A DNA stretch of 64,000 nt, from NCBI RefSeq assembly GCF_003473485.1, contig NC_053045.1:46046494-46110493 (forward strand), written 5' to 3'. Origin of the DNA: Medicago truncatula (lineage: Eukaryota > Streptophyta > Magnoliopsida > Fabales > Fabaceae). The position numbers and the translations under genes are program-made. Positions 40,401-51,595 of the stretch are shown here, one piece after another. Below the pieces are notes generated by a model. That model was given only the letters and a program-made list of their open reading frames with translations. It did not search any database and was not told the origin of the DNA. Each line of letters opens with the position of its first letter. The first letter of the stretch is position 1.

Positions 40401-43163
40401 AATAAAACCCAAAAGACATATTTTGTATCCCTGTTTGGAGCAAATAGTATAGGATACGCCAACTAAAATGAAAGTAATGCAGTTCTAGAATTAGTCATAA
40501 CTCATTGACAAGCCTCATGGAAAATAATGAGACATCTAATTAAGAAGTTGAAGCCCAAAATGATGAATATATGCATGCCTCATTCACATAATAGAGTGGG
40601 CAAAATAGGTTGTTGAATTAATTTAGCTCATATGGTCTGTTTGAGTGTGTAACTTAGCATTATAAAATGAAAGGATGGCTAGGAACATGGTAGTCAAATC
40701 GGGATACGTATCGTGTATCGTTTGATCACTTCTTTTAATCGTGTATTGTAAGATACATTAACAAAAAAAAAAAAATATGACTTAAAATATCATATATAAA
40801 CTCCAAAATACTGCAAAACTCAAGTCATAAACAAAAATAAATAACAGAAAGCATCCTTAATTCAATAAAAATCAAAGTAACATAACTCCATGATAACTAG
40901 GAGGTTTTAGACCCTTACCATATTCACCAACAGGGTGTTTTGGGATAAGAGTAAGATACCCATTGGTGAAGGGTGTTATTGTATCGTATCGCAATAGGAA
41001 TCAGTGAAGGGTCTTTTTGTATTGTATCGCGATAAGTATCGTAGGATACAAGGTGTTTTGGGATACAGAGTAAGATATGTATCCGTGCAGGATGTTTTCG
41101 TATCGTATCGCAATACATATCATATGTTTTTTTTTTTAATCAGCAAATTTATTAAGCTCGACTAGCGCAAGGTGCACTAAGCCGACTAGGAGGAAAAAGA
41201 GTACAATAGTCACCATATAACAATAGGCTAACAACCACCACCTTAAACTCGTTAAAAAACCTCCTAAGTTCCAAACCAAAAACAGCTAGCAGGAACAGAA
41301 AAACAACAAACAGCAGAACAAAAAAAAAACCGCTGAAACAACCAAGAAACAACAGTTGAACAACACCAGAGGCATCCGAAACACAACAGCAGAACCATAG
41401 CAGCCAAGAGAGGCTCCTGCCTACACCAGAAACGCAAGCAGCAACAGACCAGCAGCAGGAAAAACAGAAAACAGCAACCACTGAAGCCAAGAGCCGCATC
41501 ACCGCAACAAGCATTCCTTCGGATTCCAATTCCACTCGTAAAACAAACATGCCGGCAAGTTTATTCTACCAAAACACCACCTCCAGGCCAACACCTTAAT
41601 AGATTCCAGCAATGCCTCACAATCCAACACTGCATTATTAAAAGTTATATCATTCCTAGCTTTCCATATGCTCCAAATGGCGGCATGCCAAATAAGCCTC
41701 ACTCCCTTACAAATCTTTTTATTATAAACCGCTCAATTCCAACATTCCCACGTGATAAACAGATTCGGTGGAATTATAAAATTGAATTCCAGCCACTCCA
41801 TAAGCTCACGCCAGATCACAGACACAATATTACAGTGGAGGAAAAGATGAGTTGTGGATTCTGCAGAATTGTTACACAAAACACAAACCTGAGAACTTTC
41901 CGGCGGAAGAGAGTTTCTAATAGCTAGGTTGATTTTCGTTGGAATTCTATCATTTTCGTTGGAATACATATCATATGTATTGTAGGATACTTACTACACT
42001 GATCAGGAATATTACTAACAGTCCATAAATTTCCTCTGATTGAATTGAGAAGGCACACACATGTTATTTCCCAAATTTCTCACCAATTTCTGCAAGTTAA
42101 CTTTTCCTCAAACTAAATTGCTATCATCGCCCTATAAGTCATTCAGAGGATTCAACTGGGCATTGAACTTCATATACATAGTTCCAGCCAATTCTAATCA
42201 GTATTTATTTTCAGCTAACTAATAGGCAAATAACAGCTTATGAATACACAATAGGTGACTATCTGAGACACACGAATGTTTATATGCTATTTTTCTTCAT
42301 TCAAATGTATCAGTGATATGCAAAAAGAATAATGGAACACTAATCAGAACTTAATAAAATAGCTCTACACTGAATTAAACCATAGCAGGCGTTTAGTAGT
42401 CCAAGTAATCAATTATCAAAAACTTTTATAAAGCTAAGAATAGACTTTTTATAAGAGGAATTATATTGTAGCTTTTTTATTTATTTTTTTATCTCAATTC
42501 ATGCTCATGTTTAATTTAGGAACTACTGTAATATTTCTTCATTTCTCTCATAGCTCATCTTTTCATTTTCTTGACTTTTCAAGTCTCTCCCACTTTTTAT
42601 TAGAGTCCCCCCCCATGTGAAAGGTTTATGGATATGCCCTTGCTAGCAAGTAACACCCCCTATATGTCATACAAGGATTCAACTAGTCATTTATCAGGTT
42701 CTTTATATTGGGCCTAACTCACCCTTTATAAACTATTTCAGCGAATTTAAATGGACAGATACACCACGTGAACAGTATTTAGCTTGGTGTGTGGCCCGAA
42801 TAAATGGACAGATACTGTATAAAGTTCCAATACTGACACTGCATCAGACATAAGACACTTGTTCGATGAATTTGAAGTGTGAGTGCTACATAGATATAAA
42901 GAGTTTAGAACATACATGGATTCATCGTCAGGGTGAGCAATAACCAGCAAGACATTTCTCTTCCGAAAAGCTCTACCTGGAAAAACAAAATTAAGAAAAA
43001 GAATAAAAATTTAGACCGAAATAAAAAAAAGTTGAGAAAGAAAGTGAAGCTTACCATCGAGGGTAAAATGTTTGGTGAAAGGGGTACGGGGGAGAAGGAA
43101 AATTTTGCATAGAGAAATAATCCAAAGGAAAATGAAAGAAGCGATTATGAGAATCAAGGCCAT
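37448..43163 (-). CDS. PIGL: N-acetylglucosaminyl-phosphatidylinositol de-N-acetylase (PIG-L)
   Basis: Ten exons on the minus strand: 43055-43163, 42916-42976, 40121-40191, 39256-39320, 39035-39079, 38848-38928, 38641-38708, 37878-37929, 37609-37769, 37448-37514; together 780 nt, 259 aa, in frame throughout. Catalyses the second step of GPI-anchor synthesis, removing the acetyl group from GlcNAc-PI at the cytosolic ER face. N-terminal membrane anchor (ALILIIASFIFLWIISL), metal-binding AHPDDES at about residues 50-56, ITFDKYGVSGHCNHRDVH with the second metal-binding His pair, and a conserved C-terminus (SQWVWFRKLFVILSSYTYMN). The exon 8 acceptor shows alternative AGs three bases apart (CAGCAG). 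Intron 2 is 2.7 kb and holds a repeat tract and a LINE insertion. Confidence 0.9.
40690..41120. repeat. Degenerate GTATCG-rich repeat tract
   Basis: Repeated blocks containing GTATCGTATCGCAATA, GTATTGTATCGCGATAAG, GGTGTTTTGGGATA and GTAAGATA recur through about 430 bp of PIG-L intron 2, with a spacing of very roughly 60-120 bp. Looks like a decayed tandem array. The LINE at 41128 landed at its end. Confidence 0.55.
41128..41962 (-). mobile_element. 5'-truncated L1-type LINE with 16-bp target duplication
   Basis: Minus-strand insertion with its A-tail at 41128-41135 and a perfect 16-bp duplication AATACATATCATATGT (41112-41127 and 41963-41978). The coding remnant is the ORF2 zf-RVT region (VCVLCNNSAESTTHLFLHC, then AAIWSIWKARNDITF). 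Only the last 0.8 kb of the element was copied, with no reverse transcriptase. It sits in PIG-L intron 2 in the same orientation as the gene. Confidence 0.85.
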
Positions 43164-43880
43164 GAAGGTTGAAATTGAAACACCAATTCAATGATTAGTG
43201 CTCAAAATGAATTGTTTTTATTCATCTCAGATTTCAATTCCAGGATTAACGTCGCGGGAATAGAAAGGGGAAAAGGATTTGGATCACCTGCTGCGCTTCT
43301 ATCATCTGCGGTCTTTACAGTGCCATTTTCAGCCGTTAGATTTAATCTAGGAGTGACAAAAACCCTACATACATATGATGAGATGAGAGAGAAGTACATG
43401 ACAATGTCACGTCACTACTACCTTAGTGCTCACTCACGCACGAGACGATCAATTTGGAAGAAAACAACAGTCATGTATGAAATGAAAGCAGTATGGCTGG
43501 TTGATCGAACTGCTTCACACGCTACAAATTCACTTTCATTGTCACTATTACGCTTAGTTTGGACTTTGGTCAACTCGGCCTAATGCGACTAAAATTATAA
43601 ACAATTTTAATTTTCTTACTAATAATAATAATAAAATACAACAAGTTTATTTTTTCTTAAAAAAAGAGTTTAGGGATTTTTTTTTAAATTGAAAAGTTGT
43701 TTTTCTAATATAAAATTTAATTTTTTTAACTGTTTCTCTAGGATATTTTTTAAATAGAACTTTTATTATTTTAGAAATATTGCTTATCTATCAATAATTT
43801 TAATATTAATTTTTTTTATCTCACATACGAAAAAATGCTTAATAAAAAAAAAAAAAAGTAGTTGCATTTTCAATCATATA
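43164..43880. other. Spacer between divergent PIG-L and CNL genes
   Basis: Promoter side of PIG-L (minus). The open frame 43191-43583 on + has no recognisable domain and overlaps the probable PIG-L 5' leader, so it is not called. 43590-43880 is A/T-run-rich. Confidence 0.45.
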
Positions 43881-44199
43881 CTCCCTCCGTCCTAATTTAT
43901 AAGCTAAAAACACTAATTCACACTTATTAAGAAAACTAACACTTAGTGATTTGAGGTATAATTTTTTTGTGTTCTTAGAATAAGTTTCATGAAAAGATGT
44001 AAAAATAATTCTCATTTGTTAAAAATTATGGAGAAAATAAAAAAGAGAACAAATTGAATGCAACTTGCATTTAATTTTACATTGGAAAAGATGATTTGTT
44101 TGAAAATACATACTAATAGCATAAAAGTTGATCTTTTTTACTTATATTTTGAGATAAAGAAAATGAGATTTTTTTGTTTGTATTTTAGGACGGAGGGAG
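43881..44199. mobile_element. Stowaway MITE
   Basis: 319-bp element with termini CTCCCTCCGTCCTAA and TTAGGACGGAGGGAG and a TA dinucleotide on both sides (43879-43880, 44200-44201), the hallmark of Stowaway (Tc1/mariner) MITEs. Termini are nearly perfect inverted repeats, so a fairly young insertion. It lies under 200 bases upstream of the CNL start codon. Confidence 0.85.
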
Positions 44200-44382
44200 T
44201 ACGTCTTCCACTCGCTGCAAAGCACCTTTCTCACTTTGTCATCTTTTTCACATTATTATATTTTTCTCCATCTCTGCACTGCTGTATCGCCAGCTGGAGA
44301 TCCTGTACTTGGAAGTTTGAACCTTATGGTACTTTGTTTATTCCTTAAACTTCAACTTCCACAGTTTCAGAAAAACAAGAAC

Positions 44383-47037
44383 ATGGCTTCAACAGTTTCA
44401 GGTTTGTTAACAAACATGTTAGACAAACTACTAACAACAGCTTTCCACAACATTTCAATGGCAAAGGGTCTCCAACGTGAAGTAACCAATCTCCAAAACA
44501 CTCTCACCATCATCAATGCATTCATTCTTGATGCTGAAAACAAACAAACACAAAACAACTCCATTTCACTCTGGCTTCAACAACTCAAAGATGCTTTGTT
44601 TGATGCTAGGGACATTTTTGATGAGATTGAATTTGAATCTTTAAGGAAACATGTTGTCAAAAAACATGGAACCTTCAACACTAAGGTACAACGTTTTCTC
44701 TCATCTTCTACTAACCCTCTTACATTTCGTGTTCAAATGGCTCATAAGATCAAACATATGAATACTAGAATAGATCAGATTGCTTCTCTTAGGATGAAAT
44801 TGGGTTTAATAGTATCAGAGAATCATGCCAGTGGAAGTAGTAGTACTAGGGTTACAAGAGAGACTCATTCTTATGTTAGACCTTCTCATGTGATTGGTAG
44901 AGATGGAGAGAAAGAAAAGATTATTAAGTTCTTGATGGATCCACTATTGGTTAGCGATGATGATGAGATTGATGTTATTCCAATTGTTGGAATTGGAGGG
45001 TTGGGAAAGACAACACTTGCTCAATTAGTTTATAATGATGATAGGGTGATTGAGCTTTTCGATTTGCGTATGTGGGTTTTTGTTTCTGATGTTTTTGATG
45101 TTAAGAGGTTAGTGTTAGACATTCTTAAAGCTATGCATGGAATGGAAGTAGATGCTCACAAGTATAGTTTTGATCAATTGCAAAATATGCTTCGCGAAAG
45201 GTTATGGGGGAAGAAATTTTTGCTTGTTCTAGATGATGTTTGGAATGAAGATTATAGAGAATGGCTTGAATTGAAAAATCTTTTACTGGGGATGCATGAT
45301 GGTGATGATGATAAACTTGGGAATAAGATTATCACGACCACTCGTAGTGACAGGGTTGCTTCGATAATGGGGAATGCTTATAAGCACAGCTTGAAGTATC
45401 TCCCAGAAGAAGATTGTTTACAGCTTTTTGTTAAGTGTGCATTTCCAGCAGGAGAGGCGAAACACAACCCAAGGCTTATGGAGATTGGGAAGGACATTGC
45501 TAGAAAGTGTAAAGGGTTACCCCTAGCAGTGGTAAGTTTAGGGTGCTTGCTTAGAGCAAGGCCTGGTGAAAGTGAGTGGAAGAAAGTACGAGATAGTGAA
45601 ATTTGGAAAGTGAACCCTCAAGACGATGATGGCATTTTGGCTGCGTTGAAACTAAGCTATAATCACTTGTCATCTGGATTGAAACAATGTTTTTCTTATT
45701 GTTCAATTTTTCCTAAGGGTTATGAATATACTAATTTGGAGCTGATTTCGTTTTGGATGGCACATGGACTACTGCAAACGAAAAATGAAGATGAGGAACC
45801 AGAAGATCTTGGGGAGTTTTATATTCAGGAGCTAGTTTCAAGGTCTTTTTTTGAATGTGCTGCTGAAGAACAATTGGTTATTGACGGTCTTATTTCTGAA
45901 GAACTTGAACTTCTAGGCATCAACTTTTTCAAAATGCATGATCTTGTTCACGACCTTGCTGTGTTCACAATGCAAAGTGAAAGGGCAGTCGTAAAATTTA
46001 AATCAACAAATATAAAAGAAAAAGTGCAGCATTTATCATTTTCAGACAGTGGTGAAGGAGTTCCTACCTTCGGTAAAATGCCGAGTAAGATCCGAACCAT
46101 TGGATTCTGGCATGCTAGTCAAAAGGAACTTGCAATCACCGAACCTTTTGTCAAATGGATCTCCAACAAGTTCAAGTACATCAGGGTGTTGAATATTCAA
46201 GGTTCTAATTTTCAGTTCTTGCCGGATTGTTTCGACAAAATGAAGCATTTGAGGTCTCTTGATCTAAGCTATTGCCAGAGGTTGGAAAAACTCCCAGATT
46301 CCATTTGCATGCTTCATAACCTAGAGGTATTAAATCTCTGTAGATGTGTATCACTTGCATATATTCCCAAAAATTTGCTGAATCTTATCAGCCTTAGGAT
46401 TTTGTGGATTACCACAAAAATCACTGATTTGTCTTTCATAGGTATTGGAAACTTGAAATATCTACAAATTTTAATTTTGTGGAATTGTGATAATTTGGTC
46501 TTCCTTCCACGTGATTTGAGGCACTTGAGTGCTTTAAAGAGACTGACTATCGAGGCTTGTGAAGAGGTGGTTAGTTTTGAGGATGAAGGAGAAGATGATG
46601 AAAACTACTCCTTGAAACTTGAACGGGTTTCAATTGACAAATTACCAAATTTGGTAGCATTACCTGGTTGGCTTAGAAGAGCTGGTACAACATTGAGATA
46701 CTTGGGCATTTCAGAGTGTTCGAGTTTAATGGCATTGCCAGAATGGTTGGTAAATCTAACATCACTCGAGACGCTTCTCATTGCCGACTGTCCAAATTTG
46801 ACACTACCCCAACATATGGATCGCCTTCAAAACCTTCAGAATTTAAAGATATATGGATGTCCTCAGCTAGTTGAGAGATGTAACCAAAATACAGGCAGTG
46901 ACTGGCACAAGATAGCTCATATCCCAAATGTTGAAGTAAGTGTAAATCCATTAATTGTTTCTCTTTGCCTTCTATTTCACATGTACTTATTGCTTATTTA
47001 TTCTGCTTGTCTAACAGAAACCTGCTTTTCATGTTAA
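44383..47037 (+). CDS. CC-NBS-LRR disease resistance protein (RGA type)
   Basis: Start at the Met of MASTVSGLLTNMLDKLL, the usual beginning of RGA-like CNLs; the frame extends 49 codons further upstream, into sequence just after a MITE, and is less likely used. 884 aa if unspliced. Rx-type coiled coil about 1-110, P-loop GIGGLGKTT about 206, kinase-2 FLLVLDDVW about 280 (final Trp marks the CNL class), GLPLAV about 376, FKMHDLVHDLA about 516, then a short LRR region to about 850. Acts as an intracellular immune receptor by ATP/ADP switching; recognised effector unknown. A good donor GAA|GTAAGT at 46935 and acceptor at 47017 would replace the last codons with an alternative 13-residue tail ending at 47059. 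Single copy here, with no NLR neighbours. Confidence 0.92.
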   Translation: MASTVSGLLTNMLDKLLTTAFHNISMAKGLQREVTNLQNTLTIINAFILDAENKQTQNNSISLWLQQLKDALFDARDIFDEIEFESLRKHVVKKHGTFNTKVQRFLSSSTNPLTFRVQMAHKIKHMNTRIDQIASLRMKLGLIVSENHASGSSSTRVTRETHSYVRPSHVIGRDGEKEKIIKFLMDPLLVSDDDEIDVIPIVGIGGLGKTTLAQLVYNDDRVIELFDLRMWVFVSDVFDVKRLVLDILKAMHGMEVDAHKYSFDQLQNMLRERLWGKKFLLVLDDVWNEDYREWLELKNLLLGMHDGDDDKLGNKIITTTRSDRVASIMGNAYKHSLKYLPEEDCLQLFVKCAFPAGEAKHNPRLMEIGKDIARKCKGLPLAVVSLGCLLRARPGESEWKKVRDSEIWKVNPQDDDGILAALKLSYNHLSSGLKQCFSYCSIFPKGYEYTNLELISFWMAHGLLQTKNEDEEPEDLGEFYIQELVSRSFFECAAEEQLVIDGLISEELELLGINFFKMHDLVHDLAVFTMQSERAVVKFKSTNIKEKVQHLSFSDSGEGVPTFGKMPSKIRTIGFWHASQKELAITEPFVKWISNKFKYIRVLNIQGSNFQFLPDCFDKMKHLRSLDLSYCQRLEKLPDSICMLHNLEVLNLCRCVSLAYIPKNLLNLISLRILWITTKITDLSFIGIGNLKYLQILILWNCDNLVFLPRDLRHLSALKRLTIEACEEVVSFEDEGEDDENYSLKLERVSIDKLPNLVALPGWLRRAGTTLRYLGISECSSLMALPEWLVNLTSLETLLIADCPNLTLPQHMDRLQNLQNLKIYGCPQLVERCNQNTGSDWHKIAHIPNVEVSVNPLIVSLCLLFHMYLLLIYSACLTETCFSC

Positions 47038-47059
47038 TTCAATCCAATTCATTCTATAG

Positions 47060-49593
47060 GCGCAATCCAATTTGGATTTTAGACTTCCCTGTTGAAAACT
47101 TTGCATTTTACTGAAGTTGCAATATACCAAACCTTAACAAAATTTATAATCTTTTTTGAATGAGTTTTGCACTTGTAAAAGTTTAAATGGTTTTACAGTA
47201 TGATGTAAATATTAGATTTCTAACTAGAATAATTTGAAAGTAACATGCTAAAAAGAATTTCAAGAAGATCTTTGATCCATGCCTGAGGTGAACCCCTAGA
47301 TAGCAACATTGACTAAAGCATCTGAAACTATGTTGATCGAAGAGTGTACCCTCAGTCCCATTCATCAAACCAAAAGGCATACATAGTTACATACTGATAT
47401 CTCGTAGTAGATGAAAAGTCTTAACTTCCTATTCAAAGGGCACGGTACAGACTCACGGCGTTCCAAACAAACTCAGTAGCTCAACTTCCAAATAAATAAA
47501 TCCCTTCTGTAGTAGCTAGCAATCCTACCCCTAAAGACTCGTCCTGTGATTTCTGACTCGCATGATCCTTGACAAACACCAAGCCAAAAATGCAGCACCA
47601 TTAATTTTTAACCATTCCTTGCTGCAGTCTTCCTGTCTATCACACATCCTTATTCTAATTTCGTATGTGAACCAACGTTGCTTGAAACTCATATAGGACA
47701 TCAGGGATAGAGAATATGCTTGTCCAGATAGCATGGTTTACCCCAATGAAAGGGATAATCAATACTTAAATGCAAATCTTTTCCTTATAATGACGGGAAA
47801 TGGAGCAACTTTTGATGGACTAGTTCACCTGTCTGCGTTAGTGTGTCTGTTATGGCAAATTACCTCTGCAATCATGCCTGCTAAAAAACAAAAATTAACA
47901 TTGTTTTTACTTGCATATTTTATATTTCTACAAAGGGGAGAGAGAGAGCTGTTCCGACTTTCTACCAATTAGTCTTTTTTCATTTCTATTATTGTTCTAC
48001 ATTAAATAAGCTACAGGGCTATGAAAATTAGCTTTGGATATTGCTTCAATAGTTAAGATTTGTTGTTAAACATACACACGGCGACCCTCAATTTCAATCC
48101 TCTCATATGTGAAAATTTGACATGACCATATCATGAGAGTTGTTTGGGTCTAATACTGAGTCCCGGTTATTTAATGCCCATGTTTGTTTTTGCTTATTTC
48201 TAACCTTTTTTTTTGTTTTGTTGGTTTTGTCATGGAAGCTTGGCAGCGTTTAGGATCACTGACAATAGTGCAAACACAGTCACCAACACCATGGAGGCAG
48301 TAGAGACTTTGAAGTTTGCATTGCTAAGTTTCCTTCTACATCGTTTATCATCTATTACTGGTTGTATACAATCCCTTCTGTAGCCTTCCTTGTAGTCGCG
48401 CCTTGACCAACTCCATGTCCAATGGAAGCAAGCCGGACAACCAACAAACTAACAATAACAGCAAAAATCAACGGAGTCATAATTTCACCTATTCCAAATA
48501 AAGTAAAGAAAATGATTACTTAAGATATAATCAACTAATAAATTAATTACATGTCTATGTTTTCTGTATGTGTGTACTACTACTCAACTATTTTTTTAAT
48601 TCATTGAATTTCATTTTCTCTCTTTCTTGTACACTTAGGCCCCATTAGGCTCAAATTATAATATCTTATTATTCATTCAAGTGTAAATTTTATCTCAAGG
48701 GAGAGTTTGATTCGAAATTATGAGGATATGACACAGATTTTTCCCCTTTCTAACTCTTATCTGCAATCCTTCTTCCTTCCCTTTCTCTCCATTGGTTAAA
48801 TTTTTTTTTGTTATTGTTAACCAACTATTTAAAATCTTATTGTTGAATGAAACTAGTAAAAACTCTTGATCACTATGTTATAGAAATTAGAGACTATGAT
48901 GCAATGCTGTGACATGTGAACTATCTTAGATAATCTGTTTGTTTAGTGAAACATGATTGATTGATCTTGAAAAATTTGACACCATGTTAAGAAGAATGTT
49001 TTTAGGCAAAAACATATAAATGGTTCTAACATTTCACCTAAACTTGTGCTTATAAGATGTTTCAAATAAGAGGCTACACCGAAGCAAATGATTCTGAACT
49101 TAAATTAAAATTAACATCTGAAGCCTGAATAAAAGACCAGCTGAACATTTGACAAGTTATTTGTCAAAAAGTTACTTGACTATGCTTTTTCATCTAAAGC
49201 AAATCAGTGCCAAACCGACAAAATTCTAAAGGTATGTTCGGATGGAGGGTTTAGAAAGAAAAGGGATGTGAGGATTTATTTTTCTCTTTTGAATTGTGAA
49301 GACTATAAAAAGTTTTTTAAAATCAATTAGGCATGATTGAATTATTAAATGATCATTAATCATAATGCTCTTTTAATTTTTTTTAAATTTCAAATATATA
49401 TCAAGATAAACCCTCCCTTCCAATTAAATAATGCTTACTACGTTTCATGTTATCTTCATTTCACTTCAATTTTATTTTATTAAATAAATTAAACTAGAAA
49501 ATAAAATAAATGCATCCTGGGCCAGGACGACTCAGTACATCGTGGGTTTAATGTTGGCCCAATTTCATCTCTCGTTTTGGAATTTCTTTTTTA
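47060..49593. other. Downstream spacer of CNL gene
   Basis: About 2.5 kb of AT-rich DNA without a supported gene. The first few hundred bases may be CNL 3' UTR. Open frames at 47531-47734 (-) and 47733-47972 (+) overlap divergently and show no domain. Confidence 0.4.
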
Positions 49594-50844
49594 AGAAAAT
49601 TACTTTTCTGACATAGAATACTTCCTATTGACACAAGTAAATGACCAAACTACCCCCAGCGGTAGTTAACTGCTTCTGGCATATGTGCCGCTGGCTCCTC
49701 CAGAGGCAGTTAATTGTCGCTGGCTTTGCTGCTTTTTAATATGATTTTACGCGTTTCGGTAGAAAAATCAAAATAAATCGAAAGTTATTCAGAATTCTAC
49801 GAAACTTTACAAACACCTCTATAAAAAATACATATAGATGATGTGAAAAGTTTTGTAAAACATTCCGAATAAGTCTCGATTTTTTTTTCCGACCGAAACG
49901 CGCAAAATCGCAATTGAAAAAACAAAAAAATCGACACATATTCGGAATGTTACGAAACTTTGCACATCATCTATATGTAGTTATATAGAGGTGTCTATAA
50001 AGTTTCGAAGCATTTCGACTAAGTCTCGATTTATTTTGATTTTTCGACCGAACGATGCAAAATCACAATTTTTTTCAAGTGCGAGTCCAAAAAAGTGTCC
50101 TAAAGGTTGAACTTTTTTACGCTTTTTTGCACTCATGTTTAGAACAAAAAAATAACATCTCCCACAAAAAATTTGAATTTTTCGATTTGGGACGGATTAA
50201 ATATGAATTTTTAACGCGCTTAAAATTTAAGACACGAAAACATCAAAACATCAACCTAAAAATTGAATTTTGAGCTGTTTTTTTGCAAACACCTCTATAA
50301 AAATACATATAGAGGATCTGCAAATTTTCTTAGTATTTCGAGTAATCTTCAATTTATTTTGATTTTTTTACTGAAACGCGTAAAATTGCAATATTTTTCT
50401 AACTGCGCATCCGAAAAAGTTATATAGAGGTTGAATTTTTTCATTATTTTTTGTACACATATTAAGAACATAAAAAAAAAAAAACATTTCCCGCAAAAAA
50501 TTAGAATTTTTCGACAACGGATGAATTAAATATGAATTTTTAATGCGCCACTAACTCAAGAAACCAAAACATCAAAACTTCGACCTAGAAATTGAATTTT
50601 GATCTGATTTTTTGCAGACAGCTCAAAAAAAATATATATAGAGGGTCTGTAAAGTTTTGTAGAATTCTGAATAAGTTTCAATTTATTTTGATTTTTCGAC
50701 CAAAACGCATAAAATCATAATAAAAACCAGCAAAGCCAGCGGCAGTTAACTGCCTGCGTATATGCCAGAGGCAGTTAACTACCGCTGGGAGTAATTTGGT
50801 CATTTACTTGTGTCAATAGGAAGTATTCTATGTCAAAAAACAAC
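49594..50844. mobile_element. Foldback-like DNA element with palindromic subterminal blocks
   Basis: About 1.25 kb with inverted arms of at least 200 bp. Left: TGACATAGAATACTTCCTAT, GACACAAGTAAATGACCAAA, CCCAGCGGTAGTTAACTG. Right: the reverse complement of the same blocks (50740-50840). Within each arm lie palindromes of the type GGCAGTTAACTGCC. The interior repeats a CTCTATAAAAATACATATAG block and a Tyr/Phe-codon-poor AAATCAAAATAAAT block several times. Flanks share TTTCTTTTTTAA-like runs that may be a target duplication. No transposase. Confidence 0.65.
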
Positions 50845-51417
50845 TTTCTTTTTTTAATAAATTTCTAAGTCCGAAAATAATTATTTGTTGACATAATTGA
50901 TTGTTTTAGGAGAATGCTGAATTAAATGAAAAAAATCAGAAACTAATCCATATGCAGATTACATACTAAACTCAACTACAAGAGAACTTAACCTCTATCT
51001 CTATCAACAAGAAATTTTCTGTATATGCAGATTGCAGATTAAATTTAACTCAATCAAGGCAACATGGTTAAAGGACTTGGCTATCTGTTAACTCTACTGG
51101 ATTTATCACTATTTAACTAAGTTTATATTTTAACCATCGTATTATTTTTACTAAAATTACTGACGATAGAGTCACGGACTTACAGTATTCATTGTCCCAA
51201 GAGAAGTAAAATTCTTTTGATAATATAAAATGGTTACTTGTGTTGTGAGTTTGCAAAAATCAAATGCAAACGGTGAGGGACACTGCCCTACAAATTCTAT
51301 AACCACGTGTATTTTCTTTCCCTGCAAATAATTATACTTCCTTACACACTCGACACTTGCACACATTACATTCACATTCTTAAAATTAAATATCTATATT
51401 GTTGCATGTTATAAACT
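50845..51417. other. Spacer upstream of PP2C gene
   Basis: AT-rich presumptive promoter of the PP2C gene. No clear TATA box or repeat terminus identified. Confidence 0.4.
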
Positions 51418-51546
51418 ATGATTCCTTTCCCTTCTCAACTCTCACCACCTTTTGTTTGTTGTTTACAAGTTTTGAACTCAGCCAAAGAGAAAGTCATTCA
51501 TCAAACAACTATCATGAAGGTACGCTTATTTCATTCAAGATGCTGC

Positions 51547-51595
<49 letters not shown>

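Noticed and set aside
43191-43583. 130-codon open frame on + next to PIG-L exon 1
   Set aside because: No domain or gene-like composition; it overlaps the probable PIG-L leader on the other strand and reads as chance.
44236-44382. 49-codon N-terminal extension of the CNL protein
   Set aside because: The CNL family starts at the MASTVSGLL Met; the extension lies just after a MITE and has no family similarity that I recognise.
47531-47972. Small genes downstream of the CNL
   Set aside because: Overlapping short frames on opposite strands without domains or promoter signals.
49750-50720. CRISPR-like or satellite array
   Set aside because: Repeats are inverted and unevenly spaced inside long terminal inverted arms; better explained as a foldback transposon in a plant genome.
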